A DNA stretch of 64,000 nt, taken from Allodiplogaster sudhausi (Eukaryota; Nematoda; Chromadorea; Rhabditida; Diplogasteridae). The stretch lies in assembly GCA_945643635.1 (NCBI GenBank), contig CALZFC010000164.1:62001-126000 (forward strand), given 5' to 3'. Each line of letters opens with the position of its first letter. Within the stretch, counting starts at the first letter, position 1. The notes beneath the pieces were generated by a model. That model was not told the DNA's origin, did not search any database, and saw nothing but the letters and a program-made list of their open reading frames with translations. A program made the position numbers and the translations under genes. Of this stretch, positions 49,379 through 64,000 are shown piece after piece.

Positions 49379-50362
49379 CTTCGGTTGTGAAAACTCAATA
49401 ATAATGATGCTTGGTTTCCTTTTGTACTTGTTTCTTAAATAGTCAAACCATTTGTTTGTTTTTTCTCTTTTGCTGCCAAAGACATCGATATGTGTTTGCA
49501 GACGGGTTTGCAATTAATTTTTTTCTGTGCGTCAAAACCAACAAATTTACGCTTTGTATGTTAATTCGTATCATTGGACGCACAGAAAAACTAAGCTTTT
49601 CAGAAATTAGCACTTCTTACTGACGTAAAATTTCAAGAATATATTCTCTGCTTCTGTCTACTACCCGATAAAACTACGATAAAGATTCTATGAATTTAAA
49701 AAAAAACAACGTCAGAAATAACAGTTTAATTTTACCTTCATTAAAATAAATGGTATGCAAATTGAAACGAACAATGCAGCAACTATACTCACCCAGCGAG
49801 GGGAACATGGCAGAGGTGGTTGTCGAGGGCACCGGCCGAGGCAAGCCACTCGAAGTAGAAGTCGACATGTCTGACAATGAAGGTAATATTGGATGCGAAT
49901 TAAGATGTATAAACTGTTCATTCATTTCGCAAGTGTTCTTACTGTTTTCTCATCTGACACCTCTGTTCACTGAAAGTAATTTGATATCCATTTATAGTTA
50001 CTTCTGCTAATTACATAAATATATATGTATAATTACATAAATATATATGTAGTTGGCAAAGAGCGTCTATTTCTGCGAGATGTTAACTTTTAAACTTTTA
50101 AACTTTATTTTTCAACCTTTATGAAGGGGCTTAAAAAATGTTCATATCAAACGTCGTCAGATCATTGTAATCTTGAAGGTAGACAGATTAAGGAATGGAA
50201 TAGATCGTAACCATGCTCGACGTAGACATCGACGTGCATGCGAGAGAGACACGTCCGGATGACGATGCGGCAGAAGCACGCAAGTATCACGAGAACGATG
50301 CAGATTGGAGTGAGGAAGGACAGCCACGCAGGCTCGGAAGAGGGCGACGAGAATGATGACAT
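45123..50362 (-). CDS. single-pass membrane protein with three PPxY motifs, 199 residues
   Basis: Exons on the minus strand: 50362-50212, 49870-49793, 45819-45691, 45364-45123. Three phase-1 junctions join cleanly and the CDS is exactly 600 bases with a TAA stop. The ATG directly follows a CATCAAAG acceptor-like sequence, suggesting trans-splicing. The short Ser/Pro N-terminus precedes one transmembrane helix (FLTPICIVLVILACFCRIV) and a basic RTCLSRMHVDV segment, so the rest is probably cytoplasmic. The tail has PPKY (in ASAPPKYEDAM), PPRY (in SSPPRYSV) and PPCY (in GAPPCYSV). PPxY motifs bind WW domains, classically those of Nedd4-family ubiquitin ligases, so an adaptor for membrane-protein ubiquitination or sorting is a fair inference. 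I do not recognise an orthologue. AATAAA (minus) is at 45090-45095. The ~4-kb second intron contains opposite-strand exons. Confidence 0.75.
46426..48542. other. pyrimidine-rich intronic region with candidate alternative exons
   Basis: Long CT-rich stretches with many acceptor-like sites. Three short plus-strand frames follow acceptors (46735-46848 starting VACLVCCLAHSL; 47032-47067 starting FLNACLP; about 47209-47316) and could in principle be alternative terminal exons after 46426. Low complexity makes chance frames likely, so I do not call them. An AT dinucleotide run lies at 48033-48098. Confidence 0.35.
48033..48098. repeat. AT microsatellite, about 33 units
   Basis: Uninterrupted TA dinucleotide run; it creates false Tyr-Ile frames on both strands. 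Confidence 0.97.
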
Positions 50363-53300
50363 CTTTGATGCTTAAACATTTGCATTTGAATTAAGAGTGT
50401 GTAACACGTTTCTTAAAAGAAATAAATAACTAAGAAATATAGCAAAGCAAACAACGACACTAATGTGCACTCTTATATTCCTGCATACTCGACACTTCAG
50501 AAATGTTTTAGGAACAGGAAAGACAAGTTTAAATCATTACTGCATGTCATAAATGTACATGCATATATACATTTTAAGCACTCTTGGAGCCTTGGATATG
50601 AAATATTGCTGAAATGGAACATTTCTCATTCTTCCTTTAGCTGCAAGCGCTTTAAATGTTAATGAACATTATTGTTAGCTTATTTCATATATACATTTGT
50701 AAAAGGAGAAATGCAAGTTGCAAGCCAAAATCAATATAGGCTGATTACATTCTCTGAAAGTGCAAGTTGTCAAGGGCGTCTATTTTTAAATGCAGTTATT
50801 TGTGAACTCGGAAAAAATAAATTGTGTTAATTCTACAGTTTGCAAATTAATACCTGCCTGCATTCTTTTTTCATCGAATACTGAAAAATAAGATTCGCTC
50901 TTCGTGGCCGGAGTAACGCTTCGTTTTTATGCATATACATAAGTGTTGCAGGGTAGGGGGGAAACAGTGGAGATTTCTACATGGGTTTGGCTGATAATTC
51001 AGGCGTAGTAAGCAAGAGTAAAAAAAGCCAGTAAAATCTAACTTCTTCGGCAAAGAGAGAAAGTTGGAAAAGACAAGAATATGATGGAAGTAAAAGAAGC
51101 TGCCAAATGAAATGCAGTAGGCTAAGGTATTAAGAGCGGAAGGAGAAGAAAATACAAAGAAGCGGATTAGCAGGTAAGCGTGGGCAGAGGAAGGATAAGA
51201 GAAGGGTGCGGATGTGGCCAAGTCGCCGGCATTGTTGCAGCCCACATACATACATGATACGATGCTTGATATATAGCGTAAATATCCGGTGAGAAATAAT
51301 CCTGACGAATTGTATTATAAATCGGCCTAAACACATATTGTACTTGGACACATTTCGACATCTTTTCACTGATAAAAAGGATTGTCGGTAAAGGAAATAA
51401 ATATGTATGTAGAGATACAAGGAGCAATATTCAATAGCGTTCAAGGCTAACGTTGTAAATGATGTGCGGATGTAATCGAAAATGCAGCATGCTGCCACAA
51501 TTACATCACCCAACAAAATCGTGAACATGCCATTTGGGACTGGAACACTTGATTCGAGAATTCACTTTTGCTCCAGTCTTTAACTCTCTACCTCTCTTTT
51601 CAATCGCTTGCTCTCTTTCGCTCTCCTCTCGTTGTTCAACCCATGTACAGAGCTCTGCCTTCTTTCGCTATCCTCTTCTCTCGATTTGCATATGCAGACA
51701 GTATTAAACAGTTTGTAAGGTTATTGGCGGTCGCAAAATGATCATTCGAAAAAAAACGAATACCGAGAAAGTTGAGGAGGGAAGAGTATTAGCAAGAGAA
51801 CAAAAGAATGGACGAAATGTTGGAAGGTGAAGTTATGTTTCAGCCTACTTTTTCGGCGTGAATGATAGAAAGTATCTAATCAGACGCCCTTTCATGAGCC
51901 CAAATCCAGCTCCGACTGAAAAATATCCTAACTCTTCAAATTGTACAGCAAAGTGGCTTCTTTTGTTCGAGATATTACTATTTCACGGACTTCTCTAATT
52001 CTCTCTCTCTCAGTTTACCGCTGAGGCTAAACAATTTCGCTCCCTTCTTTCCCTCCCTCACTTGTTGCTGTCTCTCTCTCTCTCCCTCTTTTTCCACTGT
52101 CTGAAAGTCACTGAATGCAGCAACGCTTCTCGCTATGGGTGTCAAAAAAGGACAAATATAGCCTCTGTGTGCACCCTCCAGCTATGCCCCCCTTTTGCAT
52201 GGACATCCTGACCAGTGGCATGAGCCACTAGTACACCACATTCTTCTCAGTCCATCTGCTACTATATCATCTCTCTTTCTCTCTCTCTCTCTCTCACTCT
52301 CTCTCTCTGCCGCTCTTTGTCTTTCGCACACTCTCTCATCTCTTTCTCTCTTGAGCAGTTAGTTAAGCACACATTTGGGGGCCAGAATGTCGAGTTGTGT
52401 TCGATCAAAACAAGAGAAACGAATTTGAGAAAATTAAAATCAATTGTCTGCTGAAAAGGTTAGAAGTGAAGATGTTGATGGAAAGGGTTTCCTTGTCTGA
52501 CCATGAGAACGCGGTCGATTTTCAGCCGTTTCCACTGACGCCAGGCAACCAGCCGTTGCCAGCTCATTTTCGGTGGCTCTTTCTTTCAAATCAGCAGTCA
52601 AAGCTTTTAAAGAGGGAATCAAATGAATGAATGACCCAATAATCTACAATTAAAATAAATATGAGACTTATTTTCACGTAAGCCGAGATAAAGAAATCGA
52701 AGACGATCATTTGCACCTGCAGATTAATGAATATTAGCCTGATTAATAAGTACAATTTAACTAATAAGTTTAAAAAATTAAGTCGTGAGGTAAAACGTTC
52801 ATGACATGTTGACATGTTAAAGAAATTTGAAGCCTTTCAGTTATTGAGCAACGTTTAAATACAACGATTTTACTTTCACGTTAATATTTTCAACCATACG
52901 CTCTTTACTGATTTTCGTATTTTTATGAAACGCATCTTTATGGGTTAATCAAAAAAAATCAGCAAGGAATTCTCACTACCCATATCCCTGTTTAAGCCAT
53001 AAGACCTCAATTTTCTCTTCGCTTGCCAGATAGAGGCTGTCATTACGTTACTTGAATAAAAGCATCACTTACGCTTTGTTGCTATCTTATATTTTTACTG
53101 GCTAGTCCATTATGATCCTAGCCCTTGTCATGCTCCTTACCATTTCCCCATTCCTTCCTCTCAAGCTTACTACGGATTTTCACCCACCTAGCCCTCGCCA
53201 TCCCCGAGAAAGAATCGAGACTACTGCCACTCTCTGACAAAGAGTGACGCGATGGCACACCGAGTTCAAGGCTCGGCTTGGCGCAACTATAATTCCTTCT

Positions 53301-53707
53301 TTGCTTTCTCGCACTCATCCTTAGCCGCGTCATACTCTTGCCCTCTCTTCTTTATTCAAACTCTTCCCTTCTCTGGTCTGCTCTTCTCTCTTTCTGTTCT
53401 AGTTCCAAACCTCTCTCTCTCTCTATCCATCGCTCTCTCTCTCAACCTCTTTTTCTCTTCGTTTCACCGTTGCATATCTCTCTATTCGCCTCTTCAATTA
53501 CTCCCTCAATCTCTGTTTCTTTTGCCTCCCCTTCCTCTTTGTGGCCGTTTCTCTGCCCTCTCTGCAACGATCCAGAGTGTATCCTCTTCCTTTACTTTTT
53601 TCATACAACAAGTCGCCCGCGTTCGCCGGAGCTTCCCCCCTTATTCGGCAACAGTTGCTGCTCACAATTACCACAGTCGCGCCGGTAGAGAGAAGAGAGT
53701 CCAGACT

Positions 53708-53709
<2 letters not shown>

Positions 53710-53759
<50 letters not shown>

Positions 53760-53760
53760 A
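53710..53760. repeat. GA microsatellite
   Basis: Run of GA dinucleotides about 250 bases after a CT-rich block. It generates long Arg-Glu and Ser-Leu frames that are not genes. Confidence 0.95.
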
Positions 53761-54280
53761 CAGGGAGGAGATGGAGGAGGTGCAGAAGGAAAATAATGAA
53801 AAAGAAAAATATAGGTAGATGGAGAGAGAAATATAGAGAGGAAGAGAGAAAGAAAGAAACACGACTCCTCTCAAACCACCTCTCGCTTCCTGGCTGTTTC
53901 CTTTTATCCTTCGCCAAGCCTTCTTCTAATCTGACGATTATGTCGTGGGCGTGTCCCTGCCTCTCACATTGTCATCTCTGCCTTTCTTCACCCCTTCTGC
54001 GTCAAGGTCTAGATCACCAAAAGGGCAGTTGTATCCGGCAAAAACAGCCGAGCCCATTGCACACTTGCTCCTCTCTTGCTGCCTCAGGTGTAGGACTGGA
54101 ATAGGCTTTCACGGCCTGGTGTAGGTAAAATACGGTTCGAGAAGAGTGTCAAGTATGTATTTTCATTGTTGGATGAAAATAGTTTTTAATAGTACTTTCA
54201 AAATGAAAAAACTCTTCGTCTCGTGGAATGCGCTTTACTTTGAATTTTTTTTAAAGATATTAGAAAGATTTAAAAATAGT

Positions 54281-54291
54281 TCTAGGCGTGA
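54281..54291 (+). promoter_or_regulatory. probable spliced-leader acceptor of the ground-like gene
   Basis: AATAGTTCTAG followed by GCGTGA overlapping the ATG at 54292. A 3' splice site this close to a start codon, with no matching upstream exon found, is the usual sign of trans-splicing in nematodes. This is an inference from position alone. Confidence 0.45.
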
Positions 54292-57200
54292 ATGAAGGCC
54301 TTGCTTGTGCTGGTTGCTGCTGTGCAGCTGCTGCCTCGCTGTGTATCGGGTGGCTCTTGCATGTCATTGCCTTTTCCGTCTCGCTGCCAGCCGCGTCCCT
54401 TCTATCCGTCGTATCATCAACAACAAGGCGGCGGCTACGCGAGTCCCTACGGCGTTCCGGTCGGCTATGGCAGCTATGGCGGCAGTGGCTATGGAGCACT
54501 GCCGGTTGGCTTCGGGCCGGGACCGGCCGCCGGGTACGCCACGGCGCCCCAGCCGCATCCTCAGCCTCTTCCGCAGCCTCAGCCACTTCCGCAGCCTCAG
54601 CCTCTTCCACAGCCACAACCACAGCCATACGTCGGCCCCTTCACGAATCAACAGACTCTAGTGCAGCCAGCACCACATCAAGGTTATATTTTAGCATACA
54701 TTTTTGCACATCATTTATTGCTTTAATGTTTATTCATTTGCATATCATGTTTTTATAAACAAAATAAAAAATGGGTCAGTTATTTCACTTGTCCACAATA
54801 ATAGGCACGGAAAATAAGTATTTTTAATGATAAATATAAAAACATTACAGCATGAGTATCTCAATACTTTAAAAATTCACAGGTTCAAGTGAGCGCGTAG
54901 GTAAATATATTACAACTTTATTTCACAATCAGGGACTGTGCCCGGTCAATTTTCATAAAATGGTAAAGAAGGATATTCATGTTTTTTTTCTCTAAAAATA
55001 ATTCCTTTTGAGGCACGTATGTCGTTCCGCCACTGGTGCAGCCGCCCCCTGTCGGTAAGTTATAGTAACAATCACATTAACAATGAGAAAATCCGTGACT
55101 CTGTCTAACAGTTCTTTGCTTTGATAGCATAACTTCTTACACCCGATCCAATATTTGCGTAGGGAAAGCTATTTTTGTTATTGCTTCCCAATAGGGTATT
55201 TCAAACGGTCTTGCCCTTATTTTTTCTGTAGAATCTGTCATCGGGTGGCTTACTTCCTTTCAAGTTATCCTCATCTTTATAGCTCCGACGCGTGTTGCGC
55301 CGCCGATGCCGTCAGAGGAGGACGAAGAGAAAGCAGCCACGACGACTCCTCGACCTACCGCCGTCACGGCTGTCCCTGATGAGGCAGAGACGCAGAGGAC
55401 GGGTGGCAGCGACGACTCCGTTAGCATCAAGGACATTGCTGTCGGTTCTTCACTTTCGCCTAATGTAACTTTGAAATAAATGATTCTCAGAATTGTTTTT
55501 GTTTAATTCTATCAACCTGAACATGACCGTTGGACTTTTCTTTGTGTGGTTAAATATGATAAACATAAAATTACGCGAGCCACGTTTGGAACCACGTTTG
55601 TTTAAAAGAGGACGTGCGAAATCACATTCTCACGTGATATTTCGCATGTCGCATACACCGACACATGAAAATAACGCGCGCTAATGAGAGTGCGAACGGC
55701 CTCTGCTTGTTTGAGATCTTTCATAATTTTCTCCTTTAAGGACATCTTTGACGAGCTGGACACGAAGGAGGAGCAAGAGCTCCTCGCCTCGGCTGCCGCC
55801 GCCGCATCAGAAGCCTCCGAGAAAGCCAGCAAGCCGCATCGGACGGACACTTCCAGCGTAAGCGACTTTTTTTTTGCATTTGTCATGAAAAGAGATTTTT
55901 TCTCCTGCACCATCTCCTGTATAATCACAAAAGTGAATGGAAATGATTGTTAGAATTCATCGGTTTTTTTTGGGGATATAGCTTGTATTCTCTCTAATTT
56001 TGGAATTGTTTCTGCGTTTGGGGAGGGGGGGGGGGTGGGTTAGAAAGATGTCAAAGTTAGCAGAAGGAATGAGAAACACACATTTTCCATTCGCACCATT
56101 TGATTATGTATGCATGTGCACAACAAAAGTGTTTGCATACTCTGATTGGCTGCACAAAGGTGTACAACTCCAATTTGTTTTCGTCGTTTCTCGCTATCCA
56201 AGCGTAAAATTGTCTGGCTCAAGGGCTTTCCTCAGTCAGTGATCATGTTGGTTTGAAGTGGCCTAGTGCTGGCTGTTTCCCACTTCTCTCGCGACCTTGA
56301 GCGCCGACAACACGCCTCGGGCCATTGCCAGAGTCAGAGTAAATAATAGCACACACACACACACACACACACAGGCGTACAAGGCCTTCTTACGACCTTA
56401 AGTCGCCTCCCGCCTCATCTTCTGAGGGCGGAGAAGATACATAGATGATGGTAGGGATTAAGCGCCGACCTTTGCGACCGATTAGTCGCACCACCACTGA
56501 TCGCGAGCATGACGGGGAGTTTAGGAGTGCGAGGTCGGGAAACAGTTTACTGCTTCAACTATTGTTCAGCCACAAAAGAGCTGGTCACATCATGAAGATA
56601 TGCAAAATGTATCGTTAGAAAAGCTTTTCTAGGCCAAGGACATGCTTTACTTGCGGCCGTTGGATGCCGCGACACGCAGCGGGCCATATAGACCAACGCT
56701 CATTGTTAGTTTATGATACCCTATACTATTATTTGTATGCCATTATGAGGGCTGTCCACATTGTGATTGTGCCAAAGAGTGACACATTGCTTGGATATAC
56801 TAATCACATTTCTTGTAATTCAATGCATTTGACTCTCTCTGATTCAGGGCAGTATGGACGACACTTCAAAGGGAAGCGTATCATCGACTCATCACGTCGA
56901 ACAGGCACTCATCCCACAGTCCAAGCTGGTCCCAGACCCCGTCATTGAGACTTCAGCACATGGCGTTCACCCGAGTTCTTCGGCGAGTTCAGCGGGTATG
57001 AAAAATATATACAATTACTAATTTTCTTTACAAGTGTACAAATTGGCTCTATTAACTCGATGGAAAAAAGTCAAAATATCGACAACAACAAAAATAACGG
57101 CAATGAATAAATAAGGGTCGTACGCCGTCGCGCCGGCGCCTTCTGGTTCTTCTGTGATCTACACTCGTCCGCAGCCGTCCTACCCCTCTGGTCCCTATGT

Positions 57201-58080
57201 CATTTCCCAGCCCGCTCCACAGAGCTATGGGGCACCGTGCTCAGCACCAATATATTCACAAGGTATCTCACCAGTTGTTGTGCCTGGAGATTTAATTTAA
57301 ATTTTTTTTCGATATTTTAGTGATACTGCTATACAGTGAAAGGCTGCTTATTCTACGTAAAACTTTTAGGCGGACCGCTGCCACTGATGGATTGCTGCAG
57401 CAAGTGTCGTAATCCGTGCCGCTATCGTGTTAAGCGACAGGTACATTTTACCATATTGCACCATTTATCAGGATCATTGATCACGAAAGACAATGCAGAA
57501 AAGAATTGAATGAAATGTAAACGAGGAATTGAAGTAAATTTCAGCTAGGCGCGCGCACATTGGATGGCCGCCGAGTGACGGACACCCCGCCGGTCGCCAA
57601 GGACAGCCGCTGCAACAGCTTCGAGCTCAAGCACATCATGATGAAGGTTGAGAAACGAAGTATTTAAGCCGAGCTTTAATATGGAATATCATTGACGTAT
57701 GAAAATAATTTCGGTGATAATGTATGCTTCAGAAGAGCAGTTGTTTCGTGTCGGCGAATATTTTATTATACATATTAATATTCTTTTAAAGCTTATCCAT
57801 ACATTTATTAGGTAACGACCACCACTCCGGCCTTGTCGAAACGGCTGATTCAGAAAGCCGCAGAGGAGCAGCTTGGCGGCCTCTTCTCCGTTTTCTGCTC
57901 AAAAGAGGTATGCTCATGGAAAACACGTCTGAAGTGATCATTTTGTATTTACTATCTGTACAATTATAGTTGGTTTTGGCTGATTATGACAACATTTAGG
58001 ACTTCACTTATACATCGCGCGCCGAATTCTTCTGTCAAACGAGCAGGAATGATGTCGTCTGCTTTGCTTTCCGACATTGA
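54292..58080 (+). CDS. ground-like domain (hedgehog-related, grl-type) secreted protein, 458 residues
   Basis: Ten exons: 54292-54682, 55013-55054, 55283-55464, 55741-55857, 56848-56995, 57116-57262, 57370-57440, 57545-57646, 57812-57907, 58000-58080. All phases agree and the CDS is 1377 bases. The ATG lies five bases after a TTCTAG acceptor (probable trans-splice site). Signal peptide: MKALLVLVAAVQLLPRCVSG. A Gly/Tyr-rich part and a Pro-Gln repeat (about residues 80-110) follow, then an acidic Ser/Thr-rich middle, a Cys cluster DCCSKCRNPCRYRVKRQ (about 350-366) and the ground-like domain at about 386-457. Its marks are CNSFELKHIMMK, KRLIQKAAEEQLGGLFSVFC, FFCQ and VVCFAFRH. Ground-like proteins are nematode hedgehog-related secreted proteins linked to cuticle and extracellular matrix. 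RVKR at 362-365 is a furin-type site separating the two halves. AATAAA lies at 58132-58137. Confidence 0.93.
56349..56373. repeat. AC microsatellite in intron 4 of the ground-like gene
   Basis: Run of CA dinucleotides within the 990-bp intron 55858-56847; the same intron has a G-run (GGGGAGGGGGGGGGG) near 56021. No further exon was recognised there. Confidence 0.9.
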
Positions 58081-58131
58081 TTATTGTTAGAAGAACAAAA
58101 TTCCGCCGTGCTCATTACCCACTGAAGACTG

Positions 58132-58137
58132 AATAAA
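58132..58137 (+). terminator. polyadenylation signal AATAAA
   Basis: Canonical hexamer 52 bases past the stop codon of the ground-like gene. Confidence 0.7.
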
Positions 58138-58875
58138 TCTACATATCTCCGAATCAAATGGACATGTCGCCTGTTGCGATAAACTAGCTCATTTGTTGTC
58201 TTTCACTCTTGCATTTAAACCCATCATCCTATTTATCGTTGCATATACATACATATTGCCGTCATTTTTGCTGCAAAATTTGTCAACGCAAGAATCATGC
58301 AATGTTTTATTACGTATGATTTTGTATGAAAATCGAATGCGTTGTACGTTTAGATTATAATATGATGTTAGCGTAAATCAAGGAAAAGGAGAAAGAGCGA
58401 CCATTCAGTGTACTATGTGTTCGTCAGAAAACATGATACTCAAACAAGCTCTATTTCACTTTTGAAAAAAAACATAATATCGCTTTCAAATTTTAACTTA
58501 CAGTTGAAAAGGAATGCCGACAATTAAACCGCAAGTTATTCGTGGTCTTCCCGGATCTAGCAATTATTGTGACTGATACATTTCTATATTATCTTTGTTG
58601 TGATACCGCGTCATGATATGGAGCGAGAGTGAGGAAGGTCAGTATAAACAGTGGAAGCGAACTACATACATACATACTCATAGAAATATTCACATTTATG
58701 AATTTCTCCCACCGTTTCGCTTAATCGCCGTAAGGCAGGAGACCAGTAGTTTTGTAGCTGCGAGAGCAATTTTACATATTAAAATGAATCGAATCGTACA
58801 TGACAAATATATGACCATTGTTATAAGAATTAGATCGGCAGTAGAGCAGTTTTGAAAAGAAAGAGAAATAAACAG
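58138..58875. other. intergenic region between convergent 3' ends
   Basis: AT-rich sequence between the ground-like gene (plus) and the receptor kinase (minus). An 80-codon plus-strand frame at 58613-58855 has no family resemblance, splice context or GC-rich wobble; I do not call it. Confidence 0.5.
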
Positions 58876-63836
<4,961 letters not shown>

Positions 63837-64000
63837 CTGCCAAGGGACCGTGAATTAGCATATCTTCATAAATGATGAAATTCGCTGATTTTCTCGGTTT
63901 GTGTTTGTTTTTATATTTGTTAAAAGGTCGTGAGGCAGTCTGCACTTCTCTCACGTGTGGTCCACTCTTATACAGGAAGTGACCACAAAATTCCCATAAG

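Larger units (their letters stand above)
50363..54291. other. intergenic region with CT and GA tracts
   Basis: About 3.9 kb between the divergently transcribed PPxY gene and the ground-like gene. It holds CT microsatellites near 52073-52090 and 52260-52305, a CT-rich block at 53370-53520 and a GA run at 53710-53760. A minus-strand frame at 52440-52622 has protein-like composition but no convincing splice signals. No gene is called; promoters for both neighbours must lie here. Confidence 0.5.

Noticed and set aside
52440..52630. Possible exon on either strand
   Set aside because: Both strands are open for 60-77 codons, but neither has a convincing acceptor/donor pair or similarity to a known family.
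53252..54104. Two long plus-strand frames (188 and 187 codons)
   Set aside because: Composition is CT- and GA-microsatellite driven (Ser-Leu and Arg-Glu runs), with no domain and no splice support.

Overview
Organism. Eukaryotic, almost certainly a nematode. The window holds a ground-like (hedgehog-related) gene, a DB-module secreted-protein gene and a receptor tyrosine kinase of the nematode-expanded KIN-16 type. Genes are split into small exons whose phases I could chain by hand. Several start codons sit 0 to 5 bases after a 3' splice acceptor, as expected for spliced-leader trans-splicing. I cannot name the species. Exons are GC-rich in wobble positions; introns and intergenic DNA are AT-rich. 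No rRNA, tRNA, CRISPR array or bacterial-style operon was recognised.

Layout. 1-12834 is a 170-bp satellite, almost perfectly homogenised on the left and increasingly diverged, with a local 846-bp higher-order repeat, on the right. 12835-14040 is a junction carrying a direct-repeat pair and decayed fragments resembling a proteasome beta subunit (minus strand). 14041-29690 is a second, very different array: about 65 units, each with a conserved AT-rich block of roughly 120 bp and a variable G-rich tract of GGC/GGT triplets. It is interrupted by a 444-bp TA-flanked MITE and by copies of a ~200-230 bp module. 29690-30190 holds 155-bp repeats and 30594-32066 a large palindrome. The right half (33-64 kb) is a normal gene region.

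Genes. (A) plus, 33355-41015: six exons, a 275-residue multi-pass membrane protein; its fourth intron contains a nested palindromic element. (B) plus, 42237-44463: secreted DB-module protein, 5' end unresolved. (D) minus, 45123-50362: four exons, 199 residues, one membrane segment and three PPxY motifs; its ~4-kb second intron contains most of (C), a tentative plus-strand gene. (E) plus, 54292-58080: ten-exon ground-like protein with signal peptide, Pro/Gln repeat, furin-like site and C-terminal ground-like domain. (F) minus, 58876-63836 and continuing off the right edge: sixteen visible exons of a KIN-16-type receptor tyrosine kinase. E and F converge on their 3' ends. B, E and F fit cuticle, epidermis or cell-surface signalling biology; this is inferred from family membership, not from the window itself.

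All exon models were made by eye from splice signals and reading-frame continuity. No alignment, RNA evidence or database search was available.
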